This document shows positions 1-13,200 of a stretch of DNA of 64,000 nt, piece by piece. The position numbers and the translations under genes are program-made. Position 1 is the stretch's first letter. Every line of letters begins with the position of its first letter. The stretch lies in the NCBI GenBank assembly GCA_027886175.1, contig JAJNNQ010000137.1:34458001-34522000 (forward strand), read 5' to 3'. The stretch comes from Phylloscopus collybita (Eukaryota; Chordata; Aves; Passeriformes; Phylloscopidae). The notes beneath the pieces were generated by a model that was given only the letters and a program-made list of their open reading frames with translations, was not told the origin of the DNA and did not search any database.

Positions 1-3000
1 GATAACAACTCCATTTAGCAGAAACACCTTCAAGGAGCTGAGGCAGATCATTGAAGTCGCAGGTGTCATTTTGTGAGGCTGCAAACTCACACAAAACCCA
101 CAAACTGTCAGGTCCGTGCCAGGCTTCACCTTGAATAATCCTATGCAAAGGCTGGGGTTTTCCAACACACTCTCCCAGCTGGAGAATACAGAGATTACAA
201 CATATAGGGAAGAGAGAGTTTCTACAGACAGGTCTGACAAAAAATTAACATCACTTTAATTAGAATTTTCCATAGGAAACATTGCCTTTTGATGAAAAAC
301 TCCATTCAAAATGTTAAAAAGCTATTCTTTTTTTAGCAGCTGGTGACAACTGTTCCTCACCAAAAACTGCTGAAAATTTGGGGACTTTCTAGCATCACTG
401 TTTCAAGGAAATACAGAAATGTTCAAAAAAAGGATGGGTTTTTTTTTTTTGAGATTTCATTTAAATAAAGTTCCAGTTTATCTTCAAAAATAATGCTTTT
501 GCAGGAAAATTTTTGGTCTGCCCTTTGCAAAGAATAAATCTCACTGGAAGTTGTCGGAGTAAATCCCCTAAGTCATTAATAGCAAACCCCTACAAAATAT
601 TTTTTAGGAACTGGAAAACCCAGAAAAATCACTCCAAGTCATTCTCTAAATATTTTTAAGGTTTACTCTTTGTCATCCTTTTGAAAGCCCTACCAAGAGC
701 ATCACAAAATTTTGATAAGGGCTGTACATCTGACAGCCCAATTCTCAACAGTCCAAAGCATAAAATGGTACCTTAAAACCATGGAGATGGACTCTGTGGG
801 ATGCAGTTTTCTTCAGTGCAGGTTGTCAGAGACTGGGTGGTCTTCAAGACAGGTGCTGCTTTTTAATTTACAGAAATCCATTGCACATACTCAGAGGAGT
901 GATATGTTTTCCTTTGAGAGCTACCATGTTCACTTACTATAAATCACTGGTTTTCCAGCTGTTCCCCAGCACACACAATTCCCCAAATTTGCCTGAACAC
1001 AGTATCTTCTGTGCACACTAAACACAGCCAGCCAGAGGGAGAAATCTTAAATAAAATTCTGCATATTCTGCAAACCCTGACTTCACAGCCCCCTGCCTTG
1101 TGCTGCTGCAGCACTGGGGTGACTGTGAGAACAGCCTGCCTGAGTGCCTTAGGTGTTCAGACTCATGGACTTCTGTGTCCAGTTCATCCTGTTCACATGC
1201 AAAATGTGGGTTTGTCCCCATAATTTGGGCTGCCTAGCCATGGGCAATTTGCAGGTGTTTGCATTCACCACAAATTTTACCCAAACCTGGGCCAGTGGGT
1301 GCTTCTTCATCTGCCCTGTGTGAGTGATGGCCTCTTGCTTACCCTCAGCAGCTCTGGGCAGACGAATCTGAGAAGGTGTGAAAAGGTTTGGGGTAATGAT
1401 GATGACAAGAAAACCCAGGTCTGTCCCTCTGGCTGCTTGAGGTAAACACCATGGTTGTTTAAGATATGCCAGCATGCTGGTCTGCAGACAGATAAGACAT
1501 TTTTATGGAGTTAATAACAAAAAATTATTTATCATTGCCATTATTTATTGGCTAAACATAAGGTAAATTATCTCTATAGGCTGATTTTCAGCTCCTCGGA
1601 TCAGAGATGTGTATAACTCGCATTGCTTAAGGGTCACTTGGGTGCATTTTGCCTAGGATGTCCCTCCCTGACTCTTCATTCCTGATGTCCCCTTTTTTTA
1701 AAGGAGCTATTTTCCTCCTAATCTGCATCCAACAGTCAGTTATGATCTTCTCACACAAAGCCTGGCTGCATTTGCTGGTAAGCTGAGAAAACAACACATT
1801 CCCATGCTCTCCATTCAGGCAGTGTGCATAGAGCCTGTCCTGGTCCCTACGCAAATCTCTTATGGAGAAATGTGGTTTGTTTGCCCTGAGCATCAGGTCT
1901 GGTGACAATTTCGAGCTCAGAGAAGCACAGAGGACACAGAGAGGATAAATAACAGCCTGCAATGGGCCCAGAATGCAGGGTGGAGCTCTTTGCCCAAAGC
2001 CCCTGGTGGCCTGGTTAGAAGGGGAAAATTACTGAAGAGAAGAAATCAGCTTCTGAAAAGTACTGACAGAGAAAGGAAGCCAGTCTGGGACTGCTGAAAG
2101 AATGGGATCCCCTGTGAGGATGGGACTTGTAAACTAGAAACATCTTTGAAAAGTGCAGCCAGGGAGCCTAGAAACTGAAAACATCCTGCAATATTTTAAA
2201 TAAGCAGAAAAAAATGAGGGACTTTAAGACCAACTTATCACCTGAGAAAAACAGCCTGGGAAAACATGGTGGAAAACAGTCTGTGAAAATAAGAATGCTC
2301 TGAAAGAACAGAAAACATCATCATGTATTGGCTGTTACAGGTGAAACCAGACATTCACAGCATCCATTGACTGCGTGAAGTGGGATGTCCTATGCCCTCT
2401 TATGTCCGTATGATATAAAAAAAATGTGTTTATTCTATCCAAAACTGAGCTCCTGTGTCACTCAGAGCTTTCCAGCTGAATCCCTCACAAACTTTCTACA
2501 GGATCTTGAACTGTCACCACAGATGTCTTGCTGACCCCTGGCTGATCCCAAGAAGTATCTCTGTTATGCTTTCAGTTCAGTCTGTCATCCCCTCTTCTGG
2601 GGATAGCTGAGTGTGTGTAGTCCCCACCGTAGATTGGTTTGTCCCTCCCATTTTGAGATTTCCTTCTGAAATATAACTTGCTTCATATTGATGTTATATG
2701 TACTCACTGTTTTGCCTGTGACAAGTTGTGGTAATGGGTATGAATACAGAACTACGTGGTTGTGCCTGTAATTGATTGTACTACAATACTAATTCATGCT
2801 ATCATCGACTGACACCCTGCTATTGATTGAGACTGTAATCGATTGATGCTAGTAACACGTAATAGCTTCAGACATATATAAATATATACATATTCATTCA
2901 TATTTGCTTTATTAATCATAGGCATAGTGGTGATTTTTGTGGTTTTTGTGGTATTTGTGGTAATCTCTAACTAAGTAGAAAGATTAAGAGGGAAAGGCCT

Positions 3001-6000
3001 CCATGTTCTCGAGTACCATGAAATCCTATGACCCTGTGGTGATACTCTCTGGACCAACCCTTAGGTCACGACACCTCATCAAGACCCCATGTTCTCTCAC
3101 TGCAGAGGGAAGTGACTGTCCAGCAGGTGATGTTTTTCTAAAGGCAAAAGCACACTGCACGGTGAGGCAGAGGGAAATTTCTATATTTTGTTCTTTTAAA
3201 ATAGGTTCCTTTTTTAAGTGATAGTGGTGGGGGTAGATTAAAGCACACTGTGTGATACGCTGCAGGAGATGGATCATCCTCTGAAATACACCTGACACAG
3301 GTGTAGATTAGATTCTCTTTGAGTGCTATAGAAATCAGTCAGTTAATGACAAGAATTACTTTTGCCCTAGACTTTCACTGCAGCTTCCTGATGTTATGAG
3401 TGGCTGGGGAGCTTTGCCCCTGAAAACCCAAAGCAGAGACACTGGATTGCTGTTCACAGGAGACCAGTGTGCCCCATGCAGAAACACATGTGAGCTGGGC
3501 TCTGCTCTCACTGCTTGCTTTTCAGATCACCTCTTGAAGCACTCCTGTGGAAATGCCATAAACCAGAGCAATCCGGTGTGGGTTTTCTACTCTGTGCTCT
3601 GTCCTTTTATCAATCTTGCAGTTGGCAAGAGTAGTGTGTAAATATTGAAGCCAATGACATGGCAAGAAGGTTGTTTTCCCCTCAGTTTACTCTATTTATA
3701 TGATTTTCACAGGAAATCAGAAATCTTTTTTGCATGATCACAGGCTCAAAGAGAAAAATAGCTGTGTGTGTAGAAGGGCAAAGCTGCCTGAAAGAAAAAA
3801 AAAATATTCTTAGTTTCTCTAACCTGGGAGCTTGATATTAAGAATGAATTAGTGGCTGGCCAAGTTGGACTAATTTTAGAAAGCTGCTAACATATAACCT
3901 TCCAGCAAAGAGCATTCTTGAATGAATTGTGGATAAATGAATCAGGCTTTCAAATGACTACATGTGTGAACTTTCTAACCTACATGAAACTGCCATAAGA
4001 TGGTCTGTAGTGGGGTCATCATGGCTAGATGTGTCCCAATGTAAAACAAAGTGATGGAGTCCTGTGCTGTGGGAGGCCTTTTGGCCTTGGAGTGCATGAT
4101 GGAGACACAGTGGCTGCAGAAATGCCAGTGGCTCTGTCCTCTCTGGGCTTGTGCCAAGGAGGGCAGTGGAGGCTCAGCACTGGCACTGTGGCACAAGGGG
4201 ATGAACACCCAGTCCCTTTGTGGCATCACACTGAGGATAACTCGATTTCACAGCATCTCCCAACCATGATCCATCTACAACCTTCAAGGATGCATCAAAG
4301 CACAGTTAGTTGTGAGTGAGACAGAAGAGCAGCTTGGAGAGGCAGTGTCTGACTTTGCAGTGACTGCTGCAGCACACGAAGCCTTGGAAACCTCCAACAG
4401 GGACCTTGAATCTGATCAGGAGGATCTGAACACATGCTTCAGCTGGGCTTCAGCAGGGAAGCATAGAGAGGAAAACAGCTCTGTGTTATCATTTCCAGAG
4501 GCTGAAGAGAAGTTGCAAGGATCTATGCCAGGCTTTCACTTTGGCTCTCTCTTTCCTCTTCCCACTTTTTCTCCTGTCCTCTGCCATCCGTTCTGTTCTT
4601 CTCATCCACGTGATTTGAAATAGCAGTGTTGCTTTCTCTTGCATTTTTCATAGATTTTTATGTACATTTAAATCAATATAAATGAAAACTATCTCTGTAC
4701 ATCAATACATATTGATAATACAATAATGGAAGTATATGTACATTGGATAATATATGCATGGTAGGTGCTATATGTATGTTAAATATATAACATACCGATA
4801 TATATTCTATATCAGGATATATATTCTAGGTGTATATATATGTGTGTGCACTTATTTTTATATATATGCTTAAATTTTTTAAAAGCCCACAGCTTTATTA
4901 GCTTTGCTTGGACAGCTTAACAAAACAGATAATTCTTCCTACTGTTGGTTTAACTGGAATTTATTAACAGTGATTACTACTGGTAAGTTAAATAAGAGGC
5001 TGATTTAACTAGGGCAGGCCTCCCATTAGATTTTCACTTGCATTTTCTACCCTGTTAAGCACCGCAGCTGCAGTTAAATCAATTGGCACCATCTGTCAGG
5101 ATGCTTCTTTTCAGTTGCCTATTGGTAGAACCTAATCTCAGCTAAAGTTTCAGCTCATGCTTCAACTTATCTGCCAGCGGCTGCATTTATTATTCCAAAT
5201 TCCTTTATCAAAATGAAAGCATAAAACAAAAGGTCTCCAGTATTTTTTTTTTCTCTCAAAGTAAGTGTAAGCAGTGTAGCAGACCTGTGCTCTGTGAGAT
5301 GCTCTCTACTCCCTGCAGAGCTGTGTGGAGCAAGAGCTGTCTGTGTACTCCCAGGGCTACACAAGCTCTTCTCTCAGGGTATGGTGGTCAGGACAAGTCA
5401 GTGAGCAAAGATGGAGAACAGAAGGGGAGTCTTCCACATGATGAAGTAAAAGCACATTTTACATCATCTGTAAGACAGCCAAAATATTATGCATGATTTG
5501 TTTTTCCAGAGGTACTCAGCCCCAAGTCAGAGGAGGTGAAAATACTTCACCAAATGAGGCCCAAAGGGCATCATTACAGAGAAGGCATCTGTGCTCACAC
5601 TGAGCAAGGTGATACGCTGCAGTGAGCCCAGGAGCTACCACCTGGCACTAACCATCTTCCAGCCCTGTGCAAGAACATCCTGCTTTGTTTCCAAGATGCC
5701 ATGGGAGGGCTGCTTCCCATCCAGCCCAAGCCCTCACAGCCTCAAATCAGCAGCACATGCTTGTGTCCTCAGCTCCCTTCCTGCATGGAGACCTTGCAGT
5801 CCCTTGTAGACCACCAGCAGGATACACCCCACCAGGATGTGCTGTGCTCTGCCCCAGTGTGCTAACAGGGCACTGTATCCACAGCTAGCCTCCAGCACTG
5901 GACATGCTGCAGTCCCTGGGGGCAGCTTTGCTTTACGTCACATTTGAAGAACCATTTGAAGATTGAGGCCACTCTTGGAGCTGTGTAGGGATTTTCTGCC

Positions 6001-7084
6001 ACCTTGTTCTTGTCCCCTCTTGTCTCCTCTCCTGCAGACCCCTCAAGGCAGGACACAACCCCTTTTGTCCTTGCAAAGCAGGCAGAAGAGAGGAACCCAA
6101 GGCAGCCCAAAGGCCTCCTCTGACTGTTGTCATCAGGCAAATAACAACTTTGTAAAATGTACTCTTATCATTCAACTGATTACCAAAATCAGATTGGACA
6201 TACAGTGTTAGGAAAAACCCTGAATGGATAAATAAGGTCTGATCCTTGGTACCTTTCTGCCTGGTGATGCTTTGGTGAGCAGTTTGAAGGCACTTCCTGT
6301 TTTTTTATAGAGTTTTTCCCCATGTTTTGCAAAGAAAGTCTGGTTTTTACAAAAGGAAAGGCAAACAGCAGTGCTACTAACTCAAAATGCAAGTCCTCAT
6401 TTTTATAAGCATCTTCCTGAGAAACAAACACTGAATCAAACAGAAGGGAAAAAAAAAGCCTACAACTTCTCCATGGCCCTGAAAACAAATGATAGAAATC
6501 ACCAGTTCCTGTTGAAGGTGAGCAGAATTGATTTGCAACCAGAAGAAACTGCTTAGCTGTGCATGAAAGACTCAAGCCTGTTGTGCTGACTTGGGCAAAT
6601 CTGCTGCTTAAACAAGCAGCCTGACACTTCAGATAAGGTATTTTTCCACTTTCTCAAGACCTCTGTATGAAATCAAATCAGTGACTCTGTACCCTGGTCA
6701 TACCAACGCGTGCACATATGAGCATACATCTCTGTGATGGAGCGTAAGTGAGCTTCCAGCCATGGGAGAGCTGTGCAGCAGGCAGTCTGCCTTTTTAAAG
6801 GCATGTGTCTGCAGTCATAGTCACTGTGCCCACTTCAAACAGAACCATGGGGCCTTTTGAGCTGCCTGAAAAATCAAAGTGAGCCATTTCACCGTGCCTG
6901 CAGGAACCTCTATAAACTGGGTCACGTCATATGATGAAGGCAACCCAGACACTGCCCTCAAAACCCATACCCAGTGCTAAAAAACTGGTCTCCCAGAATT
7001 TCAGAAACTGGGAGCAGGAGTAGAATGATTATTTTTCCTAATGAAAAGACCATTGGGAAATGGTTCTATCTGGGGGACCCTCCA
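1..7084. other. No gene or repeat family recognised
   Basis: Only short open frames (112 codons or fewer) without recognisable domains, plus an A/T-rich tract at 4660-4875. Density of stops in all frames is what non-coding DNA gives. Confidence 0.7.
4660..4875. repeat. A/T-rich low-complexity tract
   Basis: About 200 bases almost wholly A/T, with many TATATA and ATATGTA stretches. No gene signal. Confidence 0.85.
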
Positions 7085-7260
7085 TTGTTTCTGAAAGGTG
7101 ACCTGGATAGAGAGGGGGAGTGGGTGACAAAAATTGCAGATGACACTAAATTATTCAGGATACTTAAATCTGAGGCTGACTTTGGAGACCTGCAAAACTA
7201 CTTCATGGTGTTGGGTGATGGGGCAATAAATGAAAAAGCTGATAAGCAATAAAAGAGGCT
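7085..7260 (+). mobile_element. Fragment of LINE reverse transcriptase (CR1-like)
   Basis: A short open stretch encodes KIADDTKLFRILKSEADFG (ADD at about 7136-7144) followed by DLQ. This resembles the catalytic ADDT-K-F motif and the segment after it in non-LTR reverse transcriptases, where a long spacer leads to a repeat of acidic and leucine residues. Flanking sequence is not recognisable and the 3' tail is missing, so family assignment is uncertain. Confidence 0.45.
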
Positions 7261-10200
7261 GATAAGCTCTGAACAACACACTTAGGAAAAAAAAAGATGT
7301 AAGAAATGACAGGCCTTCATTGCTACTGTTCAGGAAAGTAGCTTTGTCATCACTGTGGAAAGTTTTCTGAAAATATCTGTCAACACTCAGAAGCTGTTAA
7401 AAGACAAATTGAATTGTAGGACTCGTTAAGAACGTGTAGAGCAAAATATGAAGCTCATCATTTAACCTGTGAATAAGTCCATGATGTACATGTACCTCAA
7501 AATCTTTGCGCATCGCTGGTTATGTAATCTCACACCAAAAAGAAAAATAAAAAGGATGACTGGAAGCATCCTTGACAAAGATAAGGAGTGGCTTCCACTG
7601 ATGGAGAGCTAAAGCCTCAGGGCTTCCTTAGTCTGGAAAAGCAACAGCCACAACAGAAGCCTGTGAACATGAGGGGTGCAAAACAAGGGATAGGGTTGTT
7701 ACCCTTGTTACTGGACTCTGCAGGAGCCATGAGTGTAAAGATGCCAGTCTGGGGTGAGACAATTTCACAGAGCTTTGATTCTGTATGTGATTGTCAGGGT
7801 GCCTCCCTGGCTTGGAGAGATCCCATGTCCCTGACTGCTGGAGGCTAAATGGGATTTTTCTGTCCTTTCCCTATTTTTGTACCCTACTTCGTCTTTTTGC
7901 TGATGGCCACTTCACAAGCAAGATGCTCTCCAGGTGGACCCTTAAACTGTCTTCCATTACACATTCTTGCATTGAGTGTATGTGGACAGAGAAAGTTGTC
8001 AAGATATGTGCTCTCTAACCTAAATGTAGCCACTGAAGATAATCCTGTTTCCTCAAGGATTCATCACACATCTATCTGATTTATTGGCCATGATTTATTC
8101 ATGATCTAAGAAGTGGTAGATATAGTCATGTTTGCAAAACCATTACAGAAGACTCACTTTGATGGCTTCTTTCTGGCCAGAATTCAAGTTTAAATAGAAT
8201 ATAAATTATTATATTGTGCCACTAAAACTTTCTTTTCTGATTTTTTTCCATTTTCTTCCCACAGCCTTGAGGGGCAACAAGCCTGTAGCAGTGTGTGAAT
8301 GAAGGTGTAGCAGTGCAGTCTTTGATGACTTTCATATGTAATCTCATCAGGAGACTGTACTACTTTCCCTAAAATAATTTTTGTTGTTACATGGCCTCAT
8401 TTAAAAGTGAATGGAAACCCATTTCTATCCTGATTAATGGTTGTTGGTGTCTTTATCCAGAACTGAAGAAGCATGAGAGACCCTGACATTTACGAAACGT
8501 AAAAGTCCTCCACTGCAGCATTTAAGACAGAATCTACCCTGATGTGTAAGGGTGCAAAAGCCAAGGTCATCAGCTCCTGCTGGAACCTGCCAGTTTCTTG
8601 CTTAGCAGGTAATCTGTGTGCCTCTGACAGCGCCTGGGCTTAGCCAAATCTGGTCTTGAATAGGGTTTTTCATGGAAATTCTAGCTGATTGCACGTATGA
8701 CGGCAACCCTTGATGGCAACTGAGCTATCTTTGGGTTGTCATCTCAGCCTGGTAAGAGCACATGTTGGTGCATAAGCTTGTCTACTTATTTAACCAGCTT
8801 GTTGTTGCTGTTGGGTTTTGTTTGAATTTTCTTTTGCTTATTTGAAATAATAACATGGGTGCTCATAGATTATTACTCTTTTGTATTTGAAAGATACATT
8901 TTTTTCCCCCCTGATGTATTAGGGGAGAATTTTTAATCCTGTGTGTTTCAATAAAATATATAAATATAGTTGACAATAAAACAGCTCTGCTCATTTCACT
9001 TTTTATTAATGGTGCTAGTTTATCCTTATTGAATTCCATAGATTTGTAGCAGAACAAGTAGCAAAGAGGTCATCACAGTGGAAACTATGCCCATGTGAAC
9101 GTGGGCACTAAAAGCTGTACAGTGTCCTCAACGCATGCTCCCAGATCGGCTGTGGGCAGCTATTTTTAAGAAAGATTGCTCATGGCTTTTTACTGTGTAA
9201 AAAACATGTGACATTTGAAGTGGTTAACAAGTAGAAGATAACAAGCAGTGATGGGGCAAGCCCAGCTCATAATTTGATACAGGGATTTATAGGAATAGAG
9301 CATCAATGTGGTGCAGTACTGGTAAGACTGAAGTGCGGCCAGCAGGGGTTTCTCACTTTAATCCTCTTGCTCTGGGCATACAAAGTTCACAAGTTTGTTC
9401 ACCACAGCTTTTAGAAACCATCTCTCACACCTTCCTACCACTGTACCCATGTGTTATGTTTCAGTGCCCCTTTTCCACTCTAGGCACAAGCAGAAAACAC
9501 GTTGGGTGTGTGTGGCAACAGCTTACTCATAGGAAAATGCCGACAAGCCCAGGAAACACATGCGATGTTAAAAAATGGAAAGATGATGGAAGAGGCGTGA
9601 GCAACCCCGTACGTCACTCCTCCTCGTCATGGGAGAAGAAAAACACTTCAGAGGAGATCATAGGTCTCCAGAGGGCACACTGCAGTGTGCAGAGGAAAGG
9701 CTGTCTCAAGAAATATTTTTCACTCTCTGTGCCCTGGGGCTGGTGGAAAGGCCGATGCAAATACCATGGAGCCTGTGACAAGGGAGGGCAGAGGGGGCCA
9801 GAGAAGAGGGTCTGGTGGGAAATATGTGCATCCCTCTGCCCACAAATCCAGGGAGGGGACTTCATCAGAAAAACATCAGGGGCTGTGTTAGTTTCATCAT
9901 ACCCCCAACAACAGAAGTTTTGCTAGAAACTCGATGCAGTGACTCACCCCTGACATGCACTTTGTCCGTGTGCCAGTGGGTGGCACAGGGAGCCTGTGCG
10001 GGTTGAACCAAACATTTTGTGCACCCTGGCAGAAAGTAGTGGGCTGAGGTGGTGTGTGAAGTCACCAGTCACATGCCAGCAAGCAGGGCAGGGGAACCAC
10101 CACACACTGCTGCCTCCCTGTCACCCTTCATGGCATGAGGATGCCAACTGTTGCCCATTCCTCCACGGTATGGCATAGTAGTTTGGCAGGACACTGGCAT

Positions 10201-13200
10201 TCCCAACAGGCATCTGATCTGCCTGCTCTGCACCAGGAAAATTCCAGGGTCAGCCTCTGCCTGCACGTTTGGCTGAAGCTGCCTGCAGGCTAATGTTCAG
10301 CCAATACCTAGGCTGCACATGGCAGCTGCTCAGACATGGGCTGCTGCAAGGTCACTAGCTGCCTAATGGCAATCTCTGCTATTCTTCAGAGGCACCAGTG
10401 CTCTAGGTATCTGCTGTAGAGAAAGCATGGAGGGAAAACAGCCCTTGTGGAGAAAAAGAGGACACTTGAACAGATGTGATGCTCCCATGTGTGGTGGATC
10501 TGTTGCCTTGTCCTGAAGGCAAGAGAAAGCACAGACCACAAGAGCAGCAGGTAAATGTAGAGGGGAAGAGCTCTATAAAAGCAGCTAGCACTGATGGGGG
10601 AGCAAGATCCAGTGCACTGGGAACAGCCCCTGGAGGCCATCAGACCACCCCTCCCCACCATCCTGGCCATACCCAGCCCCAGGCTTGTGTCATGGTTCAG
10701 TGAAGGTGGGATTTAACAGAGGACTGAGTATTTCAGATGTTGGAGTAAATGTAAACTGCCCTTTCTGAGCACCAAGGCTGGCACCAATGCACACAAGCTG
10801 GTGCCCAGGGTTGCAGAATTTGTGCCCCGCCAGCAAAAACAGCAAAGAGCAGCAAAGTCAACAGCTCCCCCAACTTCCAGATGTCTCTCCAAATATGTTC
10901 ACTAAAGTGTTTCTGGAAACTAAAACCTAAACTTGAATTGAAGCCAGGATGTTCTTTCTGTGCTTTTGGAAGAGGACTTTTCATTATTTTTACTCGCTGA
11001 GCTGCCAAATGACTGGGTGATCGTGTCATGAGATTCTCATTTACTCAACCCTGCCGCCCCATTTATTTAACTGTGCTTTGTGAATTTCTAACTGACCCAC
11101 AAAAGCACCTGTGCCCTTTGCAGGGCTATAATCACTGCCCAGCTCCTCTTGTGAGGTGACATCTGTCAGGGTAATTAGGGCAGGTCTTGTGCTTGGCACT
11201 GGGCAGCCCTGCCTCACTGCAGGTCTGCTCAGGATAATGAACTCAGCTGAGCTCTTAAGAGACATGCTTTCCTACAAAACCATCAAGAATTAATGGGGAA
11301 GAAATTAGTGTTTCCTAGCTCACTCTAGAGAAGGAAATGGTATTTTCCCATTTCATCAGTCACAAATGCTTTGCTCATCGTAGGAATACCAAGGCAGTGC
11401 TAATATTGGCACTGAAAAAAGCTACCAGGAGTCTTGCAAACAGGTGTGTCAAGGGAAATGCCTGGACCTACTTCTATGTTTCCAGGCTACATTTGCATCA
11501 CAAGCCTCTAGCCCCTCTGATGGGGCTAGTTGGGAATTTTCTCTTGAAATTATTTCTGTCCAACTATGCAGCTTTGTTTTATAAGCTGTCAGAGAAATTA
11601 AAATAGAAGCACTGTCTGCTCTACTGCACACCCAGGGGCTGTTTCTGAGGTGGCATGGCTGACCTCTCCCAAGCTCTCTTCCCCATGACAGCATGTCAAC
11701 CCCAGGCTCTGGGGACAGGAAGCAGCTTGCTGTGTGTGGGCACTGAATGTGGGCAGGGGAACATGGAACACCCCAGGGTCTGTGGGAAAGCCAGCCCCAC
11801 TGTTCAGGTCCCCAGCACAGAGAATTTGGCTGCCAGCCAAATCTGCCCCTCTTACAATGGGTTTGGGAGGCAGCAGGTGAGGCAAGGCCAGTGGCAGTCC
11901 AAAAGCTGAGCAAACTGGGAGAGGGGAAGTTGCTTCTTGCACTGATGTTGTTTCTGGTGGCCAGCTGCCCAGATGTGTGTCTTTTTCAAAGAGAAATTTT
12001 TGTTTACGTTTTGTTTTTCTCCCTCTTAGAGAACCTCACAGGAATGAGATTTTGAGCATTCACCTGTTTGTTTTATTTTACAACATGCCTTGAAACCTTT
12101 GGAGGAAAACACATATAGCTATTTTCATCTTGCTTCAGTTCAGTTTTGCTGGGGATTTGGAGCAAAAGCAGAAGTCATTCACTTCACAGTAAGCTGCTGA
12201 TGTGCCAAAATACCACAGAAAGGCTATCTACGCTGATGAAAGCAGGAAGTCACAGGAATTTCTGAAGCAAGATTGTTCTCATGACCATCCTGGGGCAGTT
12301 CTAAAGATTCAAAAGTACGAAGTTCACACACAGTTCAAGTATTTCTTGAATGTTTTATTGGAGTGAAACTCCACAGCATTTGTTATTTACTCACTGTTAG
12401 GTCTTTATAGCTCAAGGGGTGTTGGCTGCCTCTTTCTCTTTGGTTCTTTAGTTCTTCCCACCTTATGTCACTAACCTAGGTCTGTGTTCACATTGACAAG
12501 GACATTGAGTCCCAAAATGTTGGAGATTCAAGGGCCCAAGCATGTAGCAGATCTCCCAGGCTCATCTTAAGTTCATTCCTCAGCACAGTTAGAATGCTCT
12601 GGTCCTGAGCAAGCCCTAAGGTAACAGCTGGTAGGAGGGGTGGAAACATGTGGACTATGGGGTATGATACGCTCAAGTCCTTGCTGTGCAGGTCTCTTCC
12701 ACATTTTTCTCAGCACCTGTTATAATGAGTTTCCAGTGACTCCTGCAAATACCTTGAGAGGATCTTGTCCAAGAAATGCAGAAAAGAGCCAGGAGAAATG
12801 CCTCAACAAAAAGAAAACCTGATGAGAAAAAATACTGAGTGTACTCAGCTAACTCCAGGTGCTCCTGGAGTCAAAGTGCAGTGTTGTGCACAGCCATTTT
12901 CCCAGAAGTTCATGCTCCCCTTCCCAACCTGCAGCCCAGCAGGCTGATTACTGGAATACATCAGGAACAGACAGCACTGAAATGCTTAAGGCTGCTGCCC
13001 CTTTCCATACTCCTTGGTACTGACCAATGTATTTTGAGCCCTTCAGCATCTAAAGACATGAACTGGACAGTAACACTTACCTGGCTTTGGAGAAGTTGGG
13101 TTAAACTAAGCAGCCAAGGACACTGTCTCCAAGCATGGAGACATGGAGATTTTTACAGGATTTTTTGCTTATTCTTGATGGCAGCCAGCTGTCTCTCCAT

